Shown here: piece after piece, positions 35,001-43,594 of the stretch
Numbering within the stretch: the stretch's first letter is position 1
Layout of the letters: each line of letters begins with the position of its first letter
Origin: Flavobacterium urocaniciphilum
GTDB lineage: Bacteria; Bacteroidota; Bacteroidia; Flavobacteriales; Flavobacteriaceae
Length of the DNA stretch: 64,000 bases
NCBI RefSeq assembly: GCF_900110615.1
Contig: NZ_FOEI01000004.1
Location: forward strand, 211,621 to 275,620
Direction: 5' to 3'
Notes under the pieces: generated by a model
The model's database searches: none
Told to the model about the DNA's origin: nothing
Seen by the model: the letters and a program-made list of their open reading frames with translations, nothing else
Made by a program: the position numbers and the translations under genes

Positions 35001-37528
35001 TATTTATTGGGTTCTGGAGTTTTAATACCTACATATGTACGATAAGGTGATACCGAAGCAGAAACCACATCAGTACTAAAATCGCCACCTGGTTCGTATG
35101 CTTTAGTTTGAAGTACCATTTTCAATTTTCCTGGAGCTTGGTTGGTTATTCTTGGTTCAATGGAAACATTTGCTATTCCGTTTTCATTTACTTTTCCAGA
35201 AAATACATTTACTTCTTCAGTACCAAATGTTCTCACTTCATCATCAAAATCGAATTTTTCAAAACCTTTAAAAGTAGTTACATCTTGAATGTATTTTGCT
35301 TGCATGTCCAATTTTAAATTTTTACCAATTGCACCATGTAACCATGCAACACTAACGTTTGCAGAATTTTTATAATTTGCATATAAAGTTGCGTTTGAAA
35401 AACCATTTTTAATTTTTAATCTGTTAGGTTTTATGGTTTCAATTTTAAGACTTTTATAAAAATGCACGCCACCAATTGACACTTTAGCTTCCCAATTTCC
35501 AGTAGGATCAGAAGATCGTGTCGCAATTTTAAATTGATAATGATTCAAATCATTATACTTTTTAATCGACTGATAACGTGTTTTTCCTTGTGGATCGGTA
35601 ATACTTAATTTTATTGGATGGGTTTTTTCCAATTTGCTTTCTAAATCGTTTAACATAAAAGAAACAAACAAAGTATCTCCAGGACGCCAAACACCTCTTT
35701 CGGTATAAATAAATCCTTTTAATCCTTTTTGAAGCTCCTCACCACCTACACTAAAATTACTAACTGATAAAGAATGTCCTTCATCTAATTTCACATAAGT
35801 GGTATGATTACCTTTGGTTACAATAGCGAAATAGGCATATTTTTTAAGATCGATGTTCGCAATACCATCACTATTAGTTGAAGTTTCTCCCAATTTTTGT
35901 TGTTGAAAAGTGAACAATTCTATTTTAGCACTTCCTTCTGGTTCTGTTGTAATGATATTATTAACCGCAAAAGTATAAGCTCCATTTGTTCCTCTTTTTG
36001 CAATTACTCCTAAATCTGAAGCGATTACATTAGTGGCTATTTTACTATCATAATAATACGAATCTGAACAAGGGTCTGCACTTTCCATCCAACTATAACT
36101 TTCATAATAATAGTCATCATAATAGTCGTCTACAGTTCGAACTTCTTCATCCTCTTCTTCACTTTCTTCTTCATCATCAATTAAATTTGTACTACATTTC
36201 AATAACGAATATTTCTTTTTAAATGATAATTCCACTCTATAAATCGCACCAGGTTCAGTTTTAATAATTTTTGATAAATCTAAGGCATATGCATTCCATT
36301 TACTATAATTGGTATAGCTATTAGATTTTAAAACAATTTTACTTTTTGAAATAGGTTGTGCAACTTGTCTTAAATTTCTTCCGCCATTTAATTCATTGTC
36401 TTGTAAAAATTGCAGCACATTATTTTTATAAATTTGATATACTTTTACATCAACCGCACTTAAATTTACAGCTTCAAAATTTATTTTTAAATTATTTGAA
36501 CTAGGCAAAACAGTTCCACTTTTAATAAAACGTACACTTGGCTTAGCATCTTCAAAAGTTATTTTTTTCGAAAACCCTTCTTTTAAGCCTTTTTCAATAT
36601 CATTTTTTATTCCTTGAAAAACTTCTGTTAACAGTTCCCCTTTAAGCGGATGCTCAAAAAACACTTTAAGGACATTACCGGCTGTAGCAAAACGTAAATT
36701 AGAAGCCGTTTCAACTTGAACTAACCCACTAAAATCTTGCTCTTTTAAAACTGGATCTGAAAAATTTATTGACAAACTTTGAGTCTCTTTTTGATCTACC
36801 CAAGTATTTACAATTTTAAAATTATTTTTTCCAGGAATTTCAACTATTTGATTCCCTTCTTGTTCAATATCTTCTGAACTCCCATTCCATTTGATCTCGA
36901 TTTCAGAATCTTCATTAAAACGTTGTATACTATCAATTGTAAATCGATATTCGTTTTTTATCGCACCATTTTTAAGGAATTTAACTTTTAAGTCTTTTCC
37001 TTTTTGTTCTGCTTTTACTAGCTTATTTAATATATCAAATTCTAAATCATCACTGGAAGTAATAACCCCATTAAGATATTGATATTCTTTACTATATGAT
37101 TGTAAATCAACAGTATTAATAGCAAAATCTTGCTTAATAGTTTTAATCGTAAAATTAAAATCTTCTAATGCTTCTGGAGTTTCTTTTAGTTTAGATAAAT
37201 GAAAAGTAACTTGGTATTCAGTATCTTGTTTTAGTTTTTTTTCAGGAACAAAAGCTAAAGTATTGCTTGATAGCGCTATTACTTTCCCACTTACACTTGG
37301 ACTAATGCTAAATAAATCATCGTCAATTTCTTCATTTGCTTTCCAATTTTTATTTTCAAAAGCTAATACCAGTCGAATGTCACTTTTGGCGGAAACCATT
37401 CCGGAACTAAAATTCAAAATATAATTTTTAAACAATTCAAATTTAGAATTAAAGTCTTCTGCTTTTTTTCTACAAGATACTACTACAATCAATATCAGAA
37501 TCAATTGTAACATTCGTTTTGCTATCAT
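32039..37528 (-). CDS. Bacterial alpha-2-macroglobulin lipoprotein with intact thioester
   Basis: 1829 residues. Lipobox VVVSC at Cys19 (start at residue 1 or Met6). MG-type beta domains fill the first 1000 residues; an acidic Tyr/Asp-rich insert (about 450-495: EEESEEEDEE, DDYYDDYYYESY) ends in DPCSDSYYYDS. The thioester motif CVEQ is at 1387-1390 in YPHGCVEQTTSAAFPQLYL, inside the alpha-helical thioester domain. Known role of the family: trap attacking proteases by cleavage in the bait region and covalent capture, defending the periplasm. First of a three-gene unit with pbpC. Confidence 0.95.
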   Translation of the reverse strand: MIAKRMLQLILILIVVVSCRKKAEDFNSKFELFKNYILNFSSGMVSAKSDIRLVLAFENKNWKANEEIDDDLFSISPSVSGKVIALSSNTLAFVPEKKLKQDTEYQVTFHLSKLKETPEALEDFNFTIKTIKQDFAINTVDLQSYSKEYQYLNGVITSSDDLEFDILNKLVKAEQKGKDLKVKFLKNGAIKNEYRFTIDSIQRFNEDSEIEIKWNGSSEDIEQEGNQIVEIPGKNNFKIVNTWVDQKETQSLSINFSDPVLKEQDFSGLVQVETASNLRFATAGNVLKVFFEHPLKGELLTEVFQGIKNDIEKGLKEGFSKKITFEDAKPSVRFIKSGTVLPSSNNLKINFEAVNLSAVDVKVYQIYKNNVLQFLQDNELNGGRNLRQVAQPISKSKIVLKSNSYTNYSKWNAYALDLSKIIKTEPGAIYRVELSFKKKYSLLKCSTNLIDDEEESEEEDEEVRTVDDYYDDYYYESYSWMESADPCSDSYYYDSKIATNVIASDLGVIAKRGTNGAYTFAVNNIITTEPEGSAKIELFTFQQQKLGETSTNSDGIANIDLKKYAYFAIVTKGNHTTYVKLDEGHSLSVSNFSVGGEELQKGLKGFIYTERGVWRPGDTLFVSFMLNDLESKLEKTHPIKLSITDPQGKTRYQSIKKYNDLNHYQFKIATRSSDPTGNWEAKVSIGGVHFYKSLKIETIKPNRLKIKNGFSNATLYANYKNSANVSVAWLHGAIGKNLKLDMQAKYIQDVTTFKGFEKFDFDDEVRTFGTEEVNVFSGKVNENGIANVSIEPRITNQAPGKLKMVLQTKAYEPGGDFSTDVVSASVSPYRTYVGIKTPEPNKYGTLETDVVNKFDIVTVGEKGEPKAVSNLEVHVFKVEWKWWWNSSDNDLSSYTSSEVTMPYKRYLISTNASGKGSVAFSVPENDWGRYLIRVIDHNDGHATSLTTIIDWPVWSGKTKKGDSSAANMLVFATDKDKYEVGDEIDVSFPSSEGGRAFVSIENGTKVIQTKWIESKKGETKFSIEATKEMAPNVYIHITLLKPHASTLNDTPIRMYGIIPIEVIDKNTVLHPQIVLPAVLKPEQKTTLKVSEKNGKEMTYTIAIVDDGLLDLTNFKTPNAWDKFYSRQALGVKTWDIYDDVIGAYGGKINQIFSIGGDQDLGGGKAKKANRFKPVVIHLGPFKLEKGQTKTHTIKLPNYIGSVRAMVVAGNANESAYGSVEQTCLVKKPLMTLVSFPRKISSKERITVPVTIFATEKYIKNVSVQLVASNGISVIGNKTQQVTFENPDEKVVYFDVAVADFSGIAKLNFISTSGKEKSIYTVEVDVVNPNPVSQDFVEIVIPANGSKTLKWDTFGVYGSNKSRLEISSFPSVDFNGRLSYLIQYPHGCVEQTTSAAFPQLYLSDIVDIDANRKAQIQNNINAAIIKLGNFQISSGGLSYWQGNGSADDWGTSYAGHFMFEAEKKGYILPVSFKQKWVNYQQSEAKRWRFDATQKNDFAQAYRLYTLALSGNVDMASMNRLRETASISNETKYRLAATYALAGQKNAAMNLIKGVSAQLNADMFSCYYGSEQRNKAMLLETYVLLDNKSEAFKQAIKVAKDLSSNKYMSTQSTAYCLYAISKFAIKNKGAGINATYSFGGKSNVVTSTKSFIDRKLDVKAGNYATTIKNNSKAPIYVRVLNSGILPVGKEKVMGKNLNATVKFTTKAGAILAVSKIKQGTEVVAEITISNQGTESMDNIALSQIVPSGFEIMNSRHTDFGSFGKNVADYIDIRDDRTQFYFSLRVGESRTFRVLMNTSYLGQYYLPGIQCEAMYDNNYIVRTKGQWVTIIK

Positions 37529-37601
37529 AGCTGTTGGTGGGAATTAGGTTAATTTAACAAGTTTTTTTGTAAAATATTAACATCAAATCACATGCCAAAT
37601 T

Positions 37602-38042
37602 TTAACGTTTTTTTTGGAAGAAGCTTGTCATTAATTCGGCACATTCTTTTTCTAAAACTCCAGAAATTACTTCAGTTTTCGGATGAATTTGCGTTCCTAA
37701 TGCTTTATAACCGCGTTTTTCATCAGAAGCTCCAAAAACAATTTTAGAAATCTGACTCCAATACAAAGCTCCGGCACACATTTGACAAGGCTCCAAAGTA
37801 ACATATAGCGTACACCCTTTTAAATATTTTCCACCTAAAAAATTTGCCGCACTGGTAATTGCTTGCATTTCAGCATGTGCTGTTACATCATTTAACAACT
37901 CGGTTAAGTTATGCGATCTGGCAATAACCTTATTATCAATAACCACCACTGCACCAACCGGGATTTCATCTTTATCAAAAGCCATTTCAGCTTCCTGAAG
38001 TGCTTTTTTCATAAAATATTCGTCAGTAAAAATATTTTCCAA
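37602..38042 (-). CDS. tadA: tRNA-specific adenosine deaminase
   Basis: 146 residues with a TTG start; the first ATG in frame is Met11. The family's first helix (DEYFMKKALQEA) begins before Met11, so TTG is preferred. Zinc ligands are His56 (with proton-shuttle Glu58 in HAEMQA), Cys86 and Cys89 (LEPCQMCAGAL). Converts adenosine-34 of tRNA-Arg(ACG) to inosine. A guanine deaminase is possible, but DEIPVGAVVV and the PCQMCAGAL context fit TadA. A palindromic repeat begins 25 bases upstream. Confidence 0.88.
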   Translation of the reverse strand: MENIFTDEYFMKKALQEAEMAFDKDEIPVGAVVVIDNKVIARSHNLTELLNDVTAHAEMQAITSAANFLGGKYLKGCTLYVTLEPCQMCAGALYWSQISKIVFGASDEKRGYKALGTQIHPKTEVISGVLEKECAELMTSFFQKKR

Positions 38043-38066
38043 TTTTGATTTTTTTAATTTGATTTT

Positions 38067-38185
38067 GCCACGAATTCACGAATTACAAATTTGATTTAAA
38101 TGTTAAAACTTAAAAAATTCTAATAATTAATCGACTTTGTCTATTCGAATTTTTTAATAAATATTTCAATTCGTGAATTCGTGGC
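38067..38185. repeat. Palindromic intergenic element, copy 2
   Basis: About 119 bases with perfect 18-base terminal inverted repeats (GCCACGAATTCACGAATT and its complement). The core contains ATCGACTTTGTCTAT and the GTCGATTAAT-type block seen in copy 1, in the opposite orientation. It lies between divergent tadA and dxs. Confidence 0.8.
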
Positions 38186-38239
38186 TAATTTAAATATGCA
38201 TCAACTACTTGTTCGTTATCAAATTTACAAACATTATTG

Positions 38240-38247
38240 TATTTTTG
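38240..38247 (+). promoter_or_regulatory. -7 element of dxs
   Basis: TATTTTTG fits TAnnTTTG. It ends eight bases before the dxs ATG, so the mRNA would be leaderless or nearly so. No clear -33 box. Confidence 0.45.
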
Positions 38248-38255
38248 CAGCAAGA

Positions 38256-40031
38256 ATGGAAAATTTACTTTCACATATAACTACTCCAACTGATTTAAGA
38301 AAACTTTCTGAAAATCAGTTACCCCAAGTTGCTAATGAACTTCGAGAGTTTATTATTGATATCGTATCTCAGAAAGAAGGACACTTAGGTGCGAGTTTGG
38401 GTGTTATAGAATTAACTGTGGCGTTGCATTATGTGTTTGACACTCCAAATGATTTATTGGTTTGGGATGTTGGGCATCAGGCATATGGGCATAAAATTTT
38501 AACTGAAAGACGAGAAATTTTCCATAAATACCGTGAAATGGATGGTATTTCAGGTTTTCCTAAACGTAGTGAAAGTATTTATGATACGTTTGGTGTTGGA
38601 CATTCTTCTACCTCAATTTCTGCTGCATTAGGAATGGCAATTGCATCTCAAATTAATGGTGATTTAGAAAAACAACATATTGCTGTTATTGGTGACGCAT
38701 CGATTGCAAGCGGAATGGCTTTTGAAGGCTTGAATCATGCTGGTGTTACAGACGCAAATTTATTGGTAATTCTGAACGACAACGCTATGGGAATCGACCC
38801 AAGTGTTGGAGCCTTGAAAGATTATTTAACTGCGGTTAAAGAAGGAAAAAATCCGAAAGAAAACAACATGATTAAGTCGTTGAATTTTGATTATTCTGGA
38901 CCCATTGACGGACACGATTTACCTAAATTAGTATCGGAATTACAACGCTTAAAAAATATAAAAGGTCCGAAATTTTTACACATCATTACCACAAAAGGAA
39001 AGGGATTATCGTATGCTGAAGAAAATCAGTTACAATTTCACGCACCTGGAAAATTTGATAAACTGACTGGTAAAATTTTAAAACCTGAAGTGGAGAATTT
39101 AGCACCTAAGTTTCAGGATGTATTTGGACATACAATAGTAGAATTAGCTACAGAAAACAAAAAAATTGTTGGAATAACTCCAGCTATGCCATCAGGAAGT
39201 TCTTTAAAATACATGATGGAAGCTTTTCCAGACCGAGCTTTCGATGTTGGAATTGCCGAACAACACGCAGTAACTTTAGCTGCCGGAATGGCTACACAAG
39301 GATTGACGGTTTTTTGTAATATTTATTCCACTTTTTTACAACGCGCATACGATCAAGTGATTCATGATGTGGCGATACAAAATTTACCCGTTATTTTTTG
39401 TTTAGATCGTGCAGGATTTGTAGGTGAAGATGGCGCAACGCATCATGGTTTATTCGATATTGCCTATATGAATTGCATTCCGAATATGATGATTTACGCT
39501 CCTATAAATGAAATTGATTTACGCAATATATTATATACTTCTTCGTTAGGACTAAATCACCCAATTGCAATACGTTATCCAAGAGGAAAAGGTGAAATTG
39601 TAGATTGGAAACAACCTTTTTCTAAAATAGAAATCGGAAAAATTCAAACATTACAAAAGGGAAATAAAGTAGCAGTATTATCAACGGGCACCATAGGAAA
39701 TAATGTTTCAAAAGCTATTTTAAACACTGGAAAATCAGAAAATTACTCTCATTTTCATGTTGGTTGGATCAAACCTTTGGATATTGATAAATTAGAAAGT
39801 ATTTTTGCCGAGCATTCGACAATAATTACTGTAGAAGAAGGCACATTAAATGGAGGTTTAGGAAGTATTATTAACACTTTTGCAACACAAAATAATTATA
39901 AAAATAAAATTATTAATCGCGGTGTTTCGGACGAATTTATTGAACATGGCACTGTAAAACAATTATTTGAATTAACCCAATTAGACATAGAAAGTTTAAC
40001 CCAATTATTTTTGCATAATAATCATGATTAA
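38256..40031 (+). CDS. dxs: 1-deoxy-D-xylulose-5-phosphate synthase
   Basis: 591 residues from MENLLSHITTPTDLRKL, the usual start; a GTG 25 codons upstream lies in the repeat element and is rejected. Condenses pyruvate and glyceraldehyde-3-phosphate with thiamine diphosphate in the first step of the MEP isoprenoid pathway. Visible: GHLGASLGVIELTVALHYVF, the ThDP motif IGDASIASGMAFEGLNHAG...LNDNAMGIDPSVGALK, transketolase centre DVGIAEQHAVTLAAGMA, and DRAGFVGEDGATHHGLFD. It overlaps the following DUF3078 gene by 8 bases. Confidence 0.97.
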   Translation: MENLLSHITTPTDLRKLSENQLPQVANELREFIIDIVSQKEGHLGASLGVIELTVALHYVFDTPNDLLVWDVGHQAYGHKILTERREIFHKYREMDGISGFPKRSESIYDTFGVGHSSTSISAALGMAIASQINGDLEKQHIAVIGDASIASGMAFEGLNHAGVTDANLLVILNDNAMGIDPSVGALKDYLTAVKEGKNPKENNMIKSLNFDYSGPIDGHDLPKLVSELQRLKNIKGPKFLHIITTKGKGLSYAEENQLQFHAPGKFDKLTGKILKPEVENLAPKFQDVFGHTIVELATENKKIVGITPAMPSGSSLKYMMEAFPDRAFDVGIAEQHAVTLAAGMATQGLTVFCNIYSTFLQRAYDQVIHDVAIQNLPVIFCLDRAGFVGEDGATHHGLFDIAYMNCIPNMMIYAPINEIDLRNILYTSSLGLNHPIAIRYPRGKGEIVDWKQPFSKIEIGKIQTLQKGNKVAVLSTGTIGNNVSKAILNTGKSENYSHFHVGWIKPLDIDKLESIFAEHSTIITVEEGTLNGGLGSIINTFATQNNYKNKIINRGVSDEFIEHGTVKQLFELTQLDIESLTQLFLHNNHD

Positions 40032-40971
40032 AAGAATTTTAATTTTCGCAATATTCATTATTTCAACAAACTCAACATTTTCACAAATTATCAGAACTGA
40101 AAAACCAGATTCTATTTCAAATTGGAAAAAGGTAAATAAAGTTGGTTTAGATTTCACACAAATTACATTTATTAATTGGTCTGCCGGAGGAAACAATTCC
40201 ATTTCTGGATTAGCTAAAGGTCAATTTATTCGAAATTATTTAAACGATAATAAAAAATGGGATAACGAATTGATTGTTCGTTATGGTATTAACAAGCAAG
40301 AAAATACGGAGTTAAGAAAAACGGACGATCAAATTAATTTCAACTCTACTTTAGGTTACCGTACAGATACTATTTCAAATTGGTATTATGGAGGAAGATT
40401 CAGTTTTTTAACACAATTTGCTAATGGTTACAGCTATCCAAATGTAGACAAAGCCATTTCAAAACCATTTTCACCAGCCTATGTATTTTTAGGTATTGGA
40501 GCAGAATATTCTAGAAAAGATTTAGGTTTTAATTTATACTTATCTCCATTAACACAAAAAACAACTTTGGTTTTAGACACTAGATTAGCTAATGAAGGTG
40601 CATTTGGAGTAGAAAAAGCTATTTATGATGAAACTGGAACTATTCTTTTAAGAAACGGTAAAAAACAAAGAACAGAATTAGGTGCATTGATTACTTCTCA
40701 ATGGAAGAGAAAAGTAATGACTAACATCAATTTTGATACAAGAGCTACTTTATACACTGATTATCTAAAAGATTTTGGTAACATTGATATCAATTGGCAA
40801 TTAGCAGTTGAAATGATTGTAAACAAATACGTAAAAGCTAATATTGGAACGCAATTATTATACGACAACGATATTAAAAACAAACGCGAAGTTGATGGCG
40901 TACAAATTACTGAAGGCGCTAGAGTTCAATGGAAACAATTAATTGGAATTGGTTTAGAATATACATTTTAA
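40024..40971 (+). CDS. DUF3078 domain outer-membrane protein
   Basis: 315 residues. Signal peptide MIKRILIFAIFIISTNSTFSQ. The N-terminal part has the family mark DFTQITFINWSAGGNNSISG. The rest alternates aromatic and polar residues as in a transmembrane beta-barrel (YGGRFSFLTQFANGY, FNLYLSPLTQKTTL) and ends LIGIGLEYTF with the terminal Phe typical of BAM substrates. Function unknown. Overlaps the end of dxs, so it is expressed with it, though a shared role is not obvious. Confidence 0.86.
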   Translation: MIKRILIFAIFIISTNSTFSQIIRTEKPDSISNWKKVNKVGLDFTQITFINWSAGGNNSISGLAKGQFIRNYLNDNKKWDNELIVRYGINKQENTELRKTDDQINFNSTLGYRTDTISNWYYGGRFSFLTQFANGYSYPNVDKAISKPFSPAYVFLGIGAEYSRKDLGFNLYLSPLTQKTTLVLDTRLANEGAFGVEKAIYDETGTILLRNGKKQRTELGALITSQWKRKVMTNINFDTRATLYTDYLKDFGNIDINWQLAVEMIVNKYVKANIGTQLLYDNDIKNKREVDGVQITEGARVQWKQLIGIGLEYTF

Positions 40972-40973
40972 AT

Positions 40974-41009
40974 AAAAAAAAAGCCTCGAAATTTCGAGGC
41001 TTTTTTTTT
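40974..41009. terminator. Bidirectional terminator
   Basis: Perfect 18-base palindrome GCCTCGAAATTTCGAGGC with A-run and T-run flanks, between convergent genes. Confidence 0.92.
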
Positions 41010-41011
41010 AT

Positions 41012-41806
41012 TTAAAATTTCAAACTTACTACATAACCTTCATACGTTCGAACATTAAAAACAGTTCCGTCTTCAAAAATTAAATACTGACCTTTAATTC
41101 CAACTACTTTTCCTGAAAAATTAGGCGTTTTTTCTAAGTTTAAACTCGCTACTTTTACTGGATATTTCGCTACTGGAAATTCTAAATTATAAAAAGTATC
41201 TTTTTCAATAAAATAAGGTTTTGTTTCTTCGGGCAACCATTGTTTCAATTTATCTTTTTCTTCCGATAAATTCACATTAGGCACTTCATTTTTAAGCATT
41301 TTTTGCCAATTTGTTTTATCTGCAAAATGATTTTTCAAAGCCACTTCGGCGACTCCTGCTAAATATCTATTCGGAGTTTCTAAAACAGGTAAAGCTTGTA
41401 CAGCTCCTTGATCAATCCAACGTGTGGGTACTTGCGTATTTCTAGTTACCCCAACTTTTACTTCACTCGACAAGGCTAAATAAACGGTATGCGGTTGTAA
41501 TTGCACTTTCTTTTCATATTCTAAATCACGATCTTCAATATCTAAATGCGCTTTACTCAATTCTGGATTCATAATCCAATCGGCTGCGGCCGGAATAGTT
41601 GAAAAACAATCGTAACAAAATCCTTGTCGCCAAATTTTCTTTGCTTTTTTACAATTTAAACATTGATACCCTTTAAAAGAAATCTCTATTTCCTTATTAA
41701 TTAATTGATTAACATTAATAAAATTAGAATCGAAAATTAAATAATACTGAATTGGCGAGCCCATTTCGGTTTCCATCTTTGTTAAGGTTCCTTCAAAAGT
41801 TGTCAT
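41012..41806 (-). CDS. DUF2797 domain protein with zinc ribbon
   Basis: 264 residues from MTTFEGTLTKMETEMGSPIQYYL; the longer frame would place 21 odd hydrophobic residues in front. Four cysteines (Cys49, Cys52, Cys64, Cys67 in CLNC and FCYDC) form a zinc ribbon. The centre HTVYLALSSEVKVGVTRNTQVPTRWIDQGA resembles the GIY-YIG-like arrangement noted in some DUF2797 descriptions, but I would not claim nuclease activity. Cytoplasmic; function unknown. It is divergent from the GH3-like gene. Confidence 0.85.
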   Translation of the reverse strand: MTTFEGTLTKMETEMGSPIQYYLIFDSNFINVNQLINKEIEISFKGYQCLNCKKAKKIWRQGFCYDCFSTIPAAADWIMNPELSKAHLDIEDRDLEYEKKVQLQPHTVYLALSSEVKVGVTRNTQVPTRWIDQGAVQALPVLETPNRYLAGVAEVALKNHFADKTNWQKMLKNEVPNVNLSEEKDKLKQWLPEETKPYFIEKDTFYNLEFPVAKYPVKVASLNLEKTPNFSGKVVGIKGQYLIFEDGTVFNVRTYEGYVVSLKF

Positions 41807-41811
41807 AAAAA

Positions 41812-41841
41812 TTGTAATTGATGTAAAAATTATTATTTTTG
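41812..41841 (+). promoter_or_regulatory. Promoter of the GH3-like gene
   Basis: TTG at 41812-41814, a spacer of exactly 19 and TATTTTTG at 41834-41841. The ATG follows 28 bases later. Confidence 0.75.
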
Positions 41842-41869
41842 GTAAAGTTATAAAAATACAGATACTCAA

Positions 41870-43378
41870 ATGCCATTACCAATAATAAATTCGATTGCTT
41901 CATGGATTTTAAAAAAACGAATTCATCAAATTGAATTGTTTGTTAAGTATCCTATTGAAGTTCAGGAAGAACTATTATTTGGTTTATTAAAATCGGCAGA
42001 AAATACTGTTTTAGGAAAAAAATACGAGTACAGTTCTATAAAAAACTATCAAACTTTTAACGAAAGAATTCCGGTTTCTACTTATGAAGAATTAGAGCCT
42101 TATATTGAACAAACGCGACAAGGAGCTCAAAATATTTTTTGGAATTCGAACATTAAATACTTTGCAAAATCGAGCGGTACAACAAATGCAAAAAGCAAAT
42201 TCATCCCTGTAAGTTCTGAAGCTTTAGACAATAATCATTATAAAGCCAGTAAGGATTTATTGTGTTTGTATTTGAATAATAATGAAGAATCTCAATTGTT
42301 TACAGGTAAAAGTTTACGCTTAGGCGGAAGCAAACAATTATACGAAAACAACAATACTTTTTTTGGAGATTTATCGGCAATTTTGATTGACAACATGCCG
42401 ATGTGGGCCGAATTTAGTTCCACTCCAAGCAATAAAACTTCATTAATGAGCGATTGGGAAACCAAATTACCTGCAATTATTAATGAAAGTAGTTTAGAAA
42501 ATGTAACCAGTTTAGCGGGTGTACCAAGTTGGATGATGGTTTTATTAAACAAAGCCTTAGAAGAAAATAAAAAATCGAACATTTTAGAAATTTGGCCAAA
42601 TGTAGAAGTGTATTTTCATGGTGGTGTAAGTTTTGATCCGTACCGTGAACAATACAAAAAATTATTTCCAAAAGACGATTTTAAGTACTACGAAATTTAT
42701 AACGCTTCTGAAGGATTTTTCGCTTTACAAGATTTAAATAATTCAAGTGATTTGTTATTAATGTTGGATTATGGTATTTTTTATGAATTCATTCCAATGG
42801 ATACATTTGGAAGAGAAAATCAGAAAGTTATACCACTACAAGATGTAGAGTTAAATAAAAATTACGCATTAGTAATTACCACAAATTCAGGATTATGGCG
42901 TTATTTAATTGGAGATACCATTCGTTTTACATCGTTAAATCCGCATCGAATTAAAGTTACAGGAAGAACCAAACATCATATTAATGTTTTTGGCGAAGAA
43001 TTAATGGTTGAAAATACCGATTCTGCACTTTCAAAAACTTGTGCTGCTTTAAACTGTGAAATAAAAGATTATACCGTTGCTCCTATTTTTATGCAAGGAA
43101 AAGAGAAAGGTGCCCATGAATGGATCATTGAATTTGAAAAACATCCAGAAAGCATTCAGAATTTTGCTGAATTATTAGATAAAAATCTACAAGAAATCAA
43201 TTCCGATTACGAAGCCAAACGCTTTAACAACATGACACTTAATCCTTTAGTGTTAAATGTTGCAAAAGAAAATCTTTTCTATGATTGGTTGAAAAAAAAT
43301 AATAAATTAGGTGGTCAACATAAAGTTCCAAGATTGTCAAATGACCGACTTTATTTAGAAGAATTACTGCAATTATAA
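41870..43378 (+). CDS. GH3 auxin-responsive promoter family protein (acyl-adenylate type)
   Basis: 502 residues. ANL-superfamily GH3 fold: the ATP-binding loop is KSSGTTNAKSKFIPVS near residue 104, then YNASEGFFALQD and the hinge YLIGDTIRFTSLNPHRIKVTGRTKHHINVFGEELMVE. Plant GH3 enzymes conjugate amino acids to acyl-adenylates; Bacteroidota homologues presumably join a carboxylate to an amine, but the substrate is not known. Stands alone behind its own promoter. Plant-hormone chemistry should not be assumed from the family name. Confidence 0.9.
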   Translation: MPLPIINSIASWILKKRIHQIELFVKYPIEVQEELLFGLLKSAENTVLGKKYEYSSIKNYQTFNERIPVSTYEELEPYIEQTRQGAQNIFWNSNIKYFAKSSGTTNAKSKFIPVSSEALDNNHYKASKDLLCLYLNNNEESQLFTGKSLRLGGSKQLYENNNTFFGDLSAILIDNMPMWAEFSSTPSNKTSLMSDWETKLPAIINESSLENVTSLAGVPSWMMVLLNKALEENKKSNILEIWPNVEVYFHGGVSFDPYREQYKKLFPKDDFKYYEIYNASEGFFALQDLNNSSDLLLMLDYGIFYEFIPMDTFGRENQKVIPLQDVELNKNYALVITTNSGLWRYLIGDTIRFTSLNPHRIKVTGRTKHHINVFGEELMVENTDSALSKTCAALNCEIKDYTVAPIFMQGKEKGAHEWIIEFEKHPESIQNFAELLDKNLQEINSDYEAKRFNNMTLNPLVLNVAKENLFYDWLKKNNKLGGQHKVPRLSNDRLYLEELLQL

Positions 43379-43551
43379 TTTCATCGCATTTCGCGAACAC
43401 CTCTTAACCTTAATTTTACCTAGAAGACACATTCAGTGTATTTTATCGAGTAAAAAAGGTAATTATCGATTTTAATTTACGATATTTTGTTATAAATCAA
43501 TATTTGCACCAAATTTTTGAAAATCAATATAAAATTATTGTAAAAATAGTA

Positions 43552-43559
43552 TACTTTTG
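43552..43559 (+). promoter_or_regulatory. -7 element of the OmpA/PD40 gene
   Basis: TACTTTTG matches TAnnTTTG, 35 bases before the ATG. The gap in front (from 43379, about 170 bases) holds no gene and no stronger signal that I can see. Confidence 0.55.
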
Positions 43560-43594
43560 CCCGCCAAAAGAAATATACAAATCTAAAAATCAGT

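Noticed and set aside
41870..43378. Plant-like auxin pathway because of the GH3 name.
   Set aside because: The name comes from the plant family; only an acyl-adenylate-type fold can be inferred.
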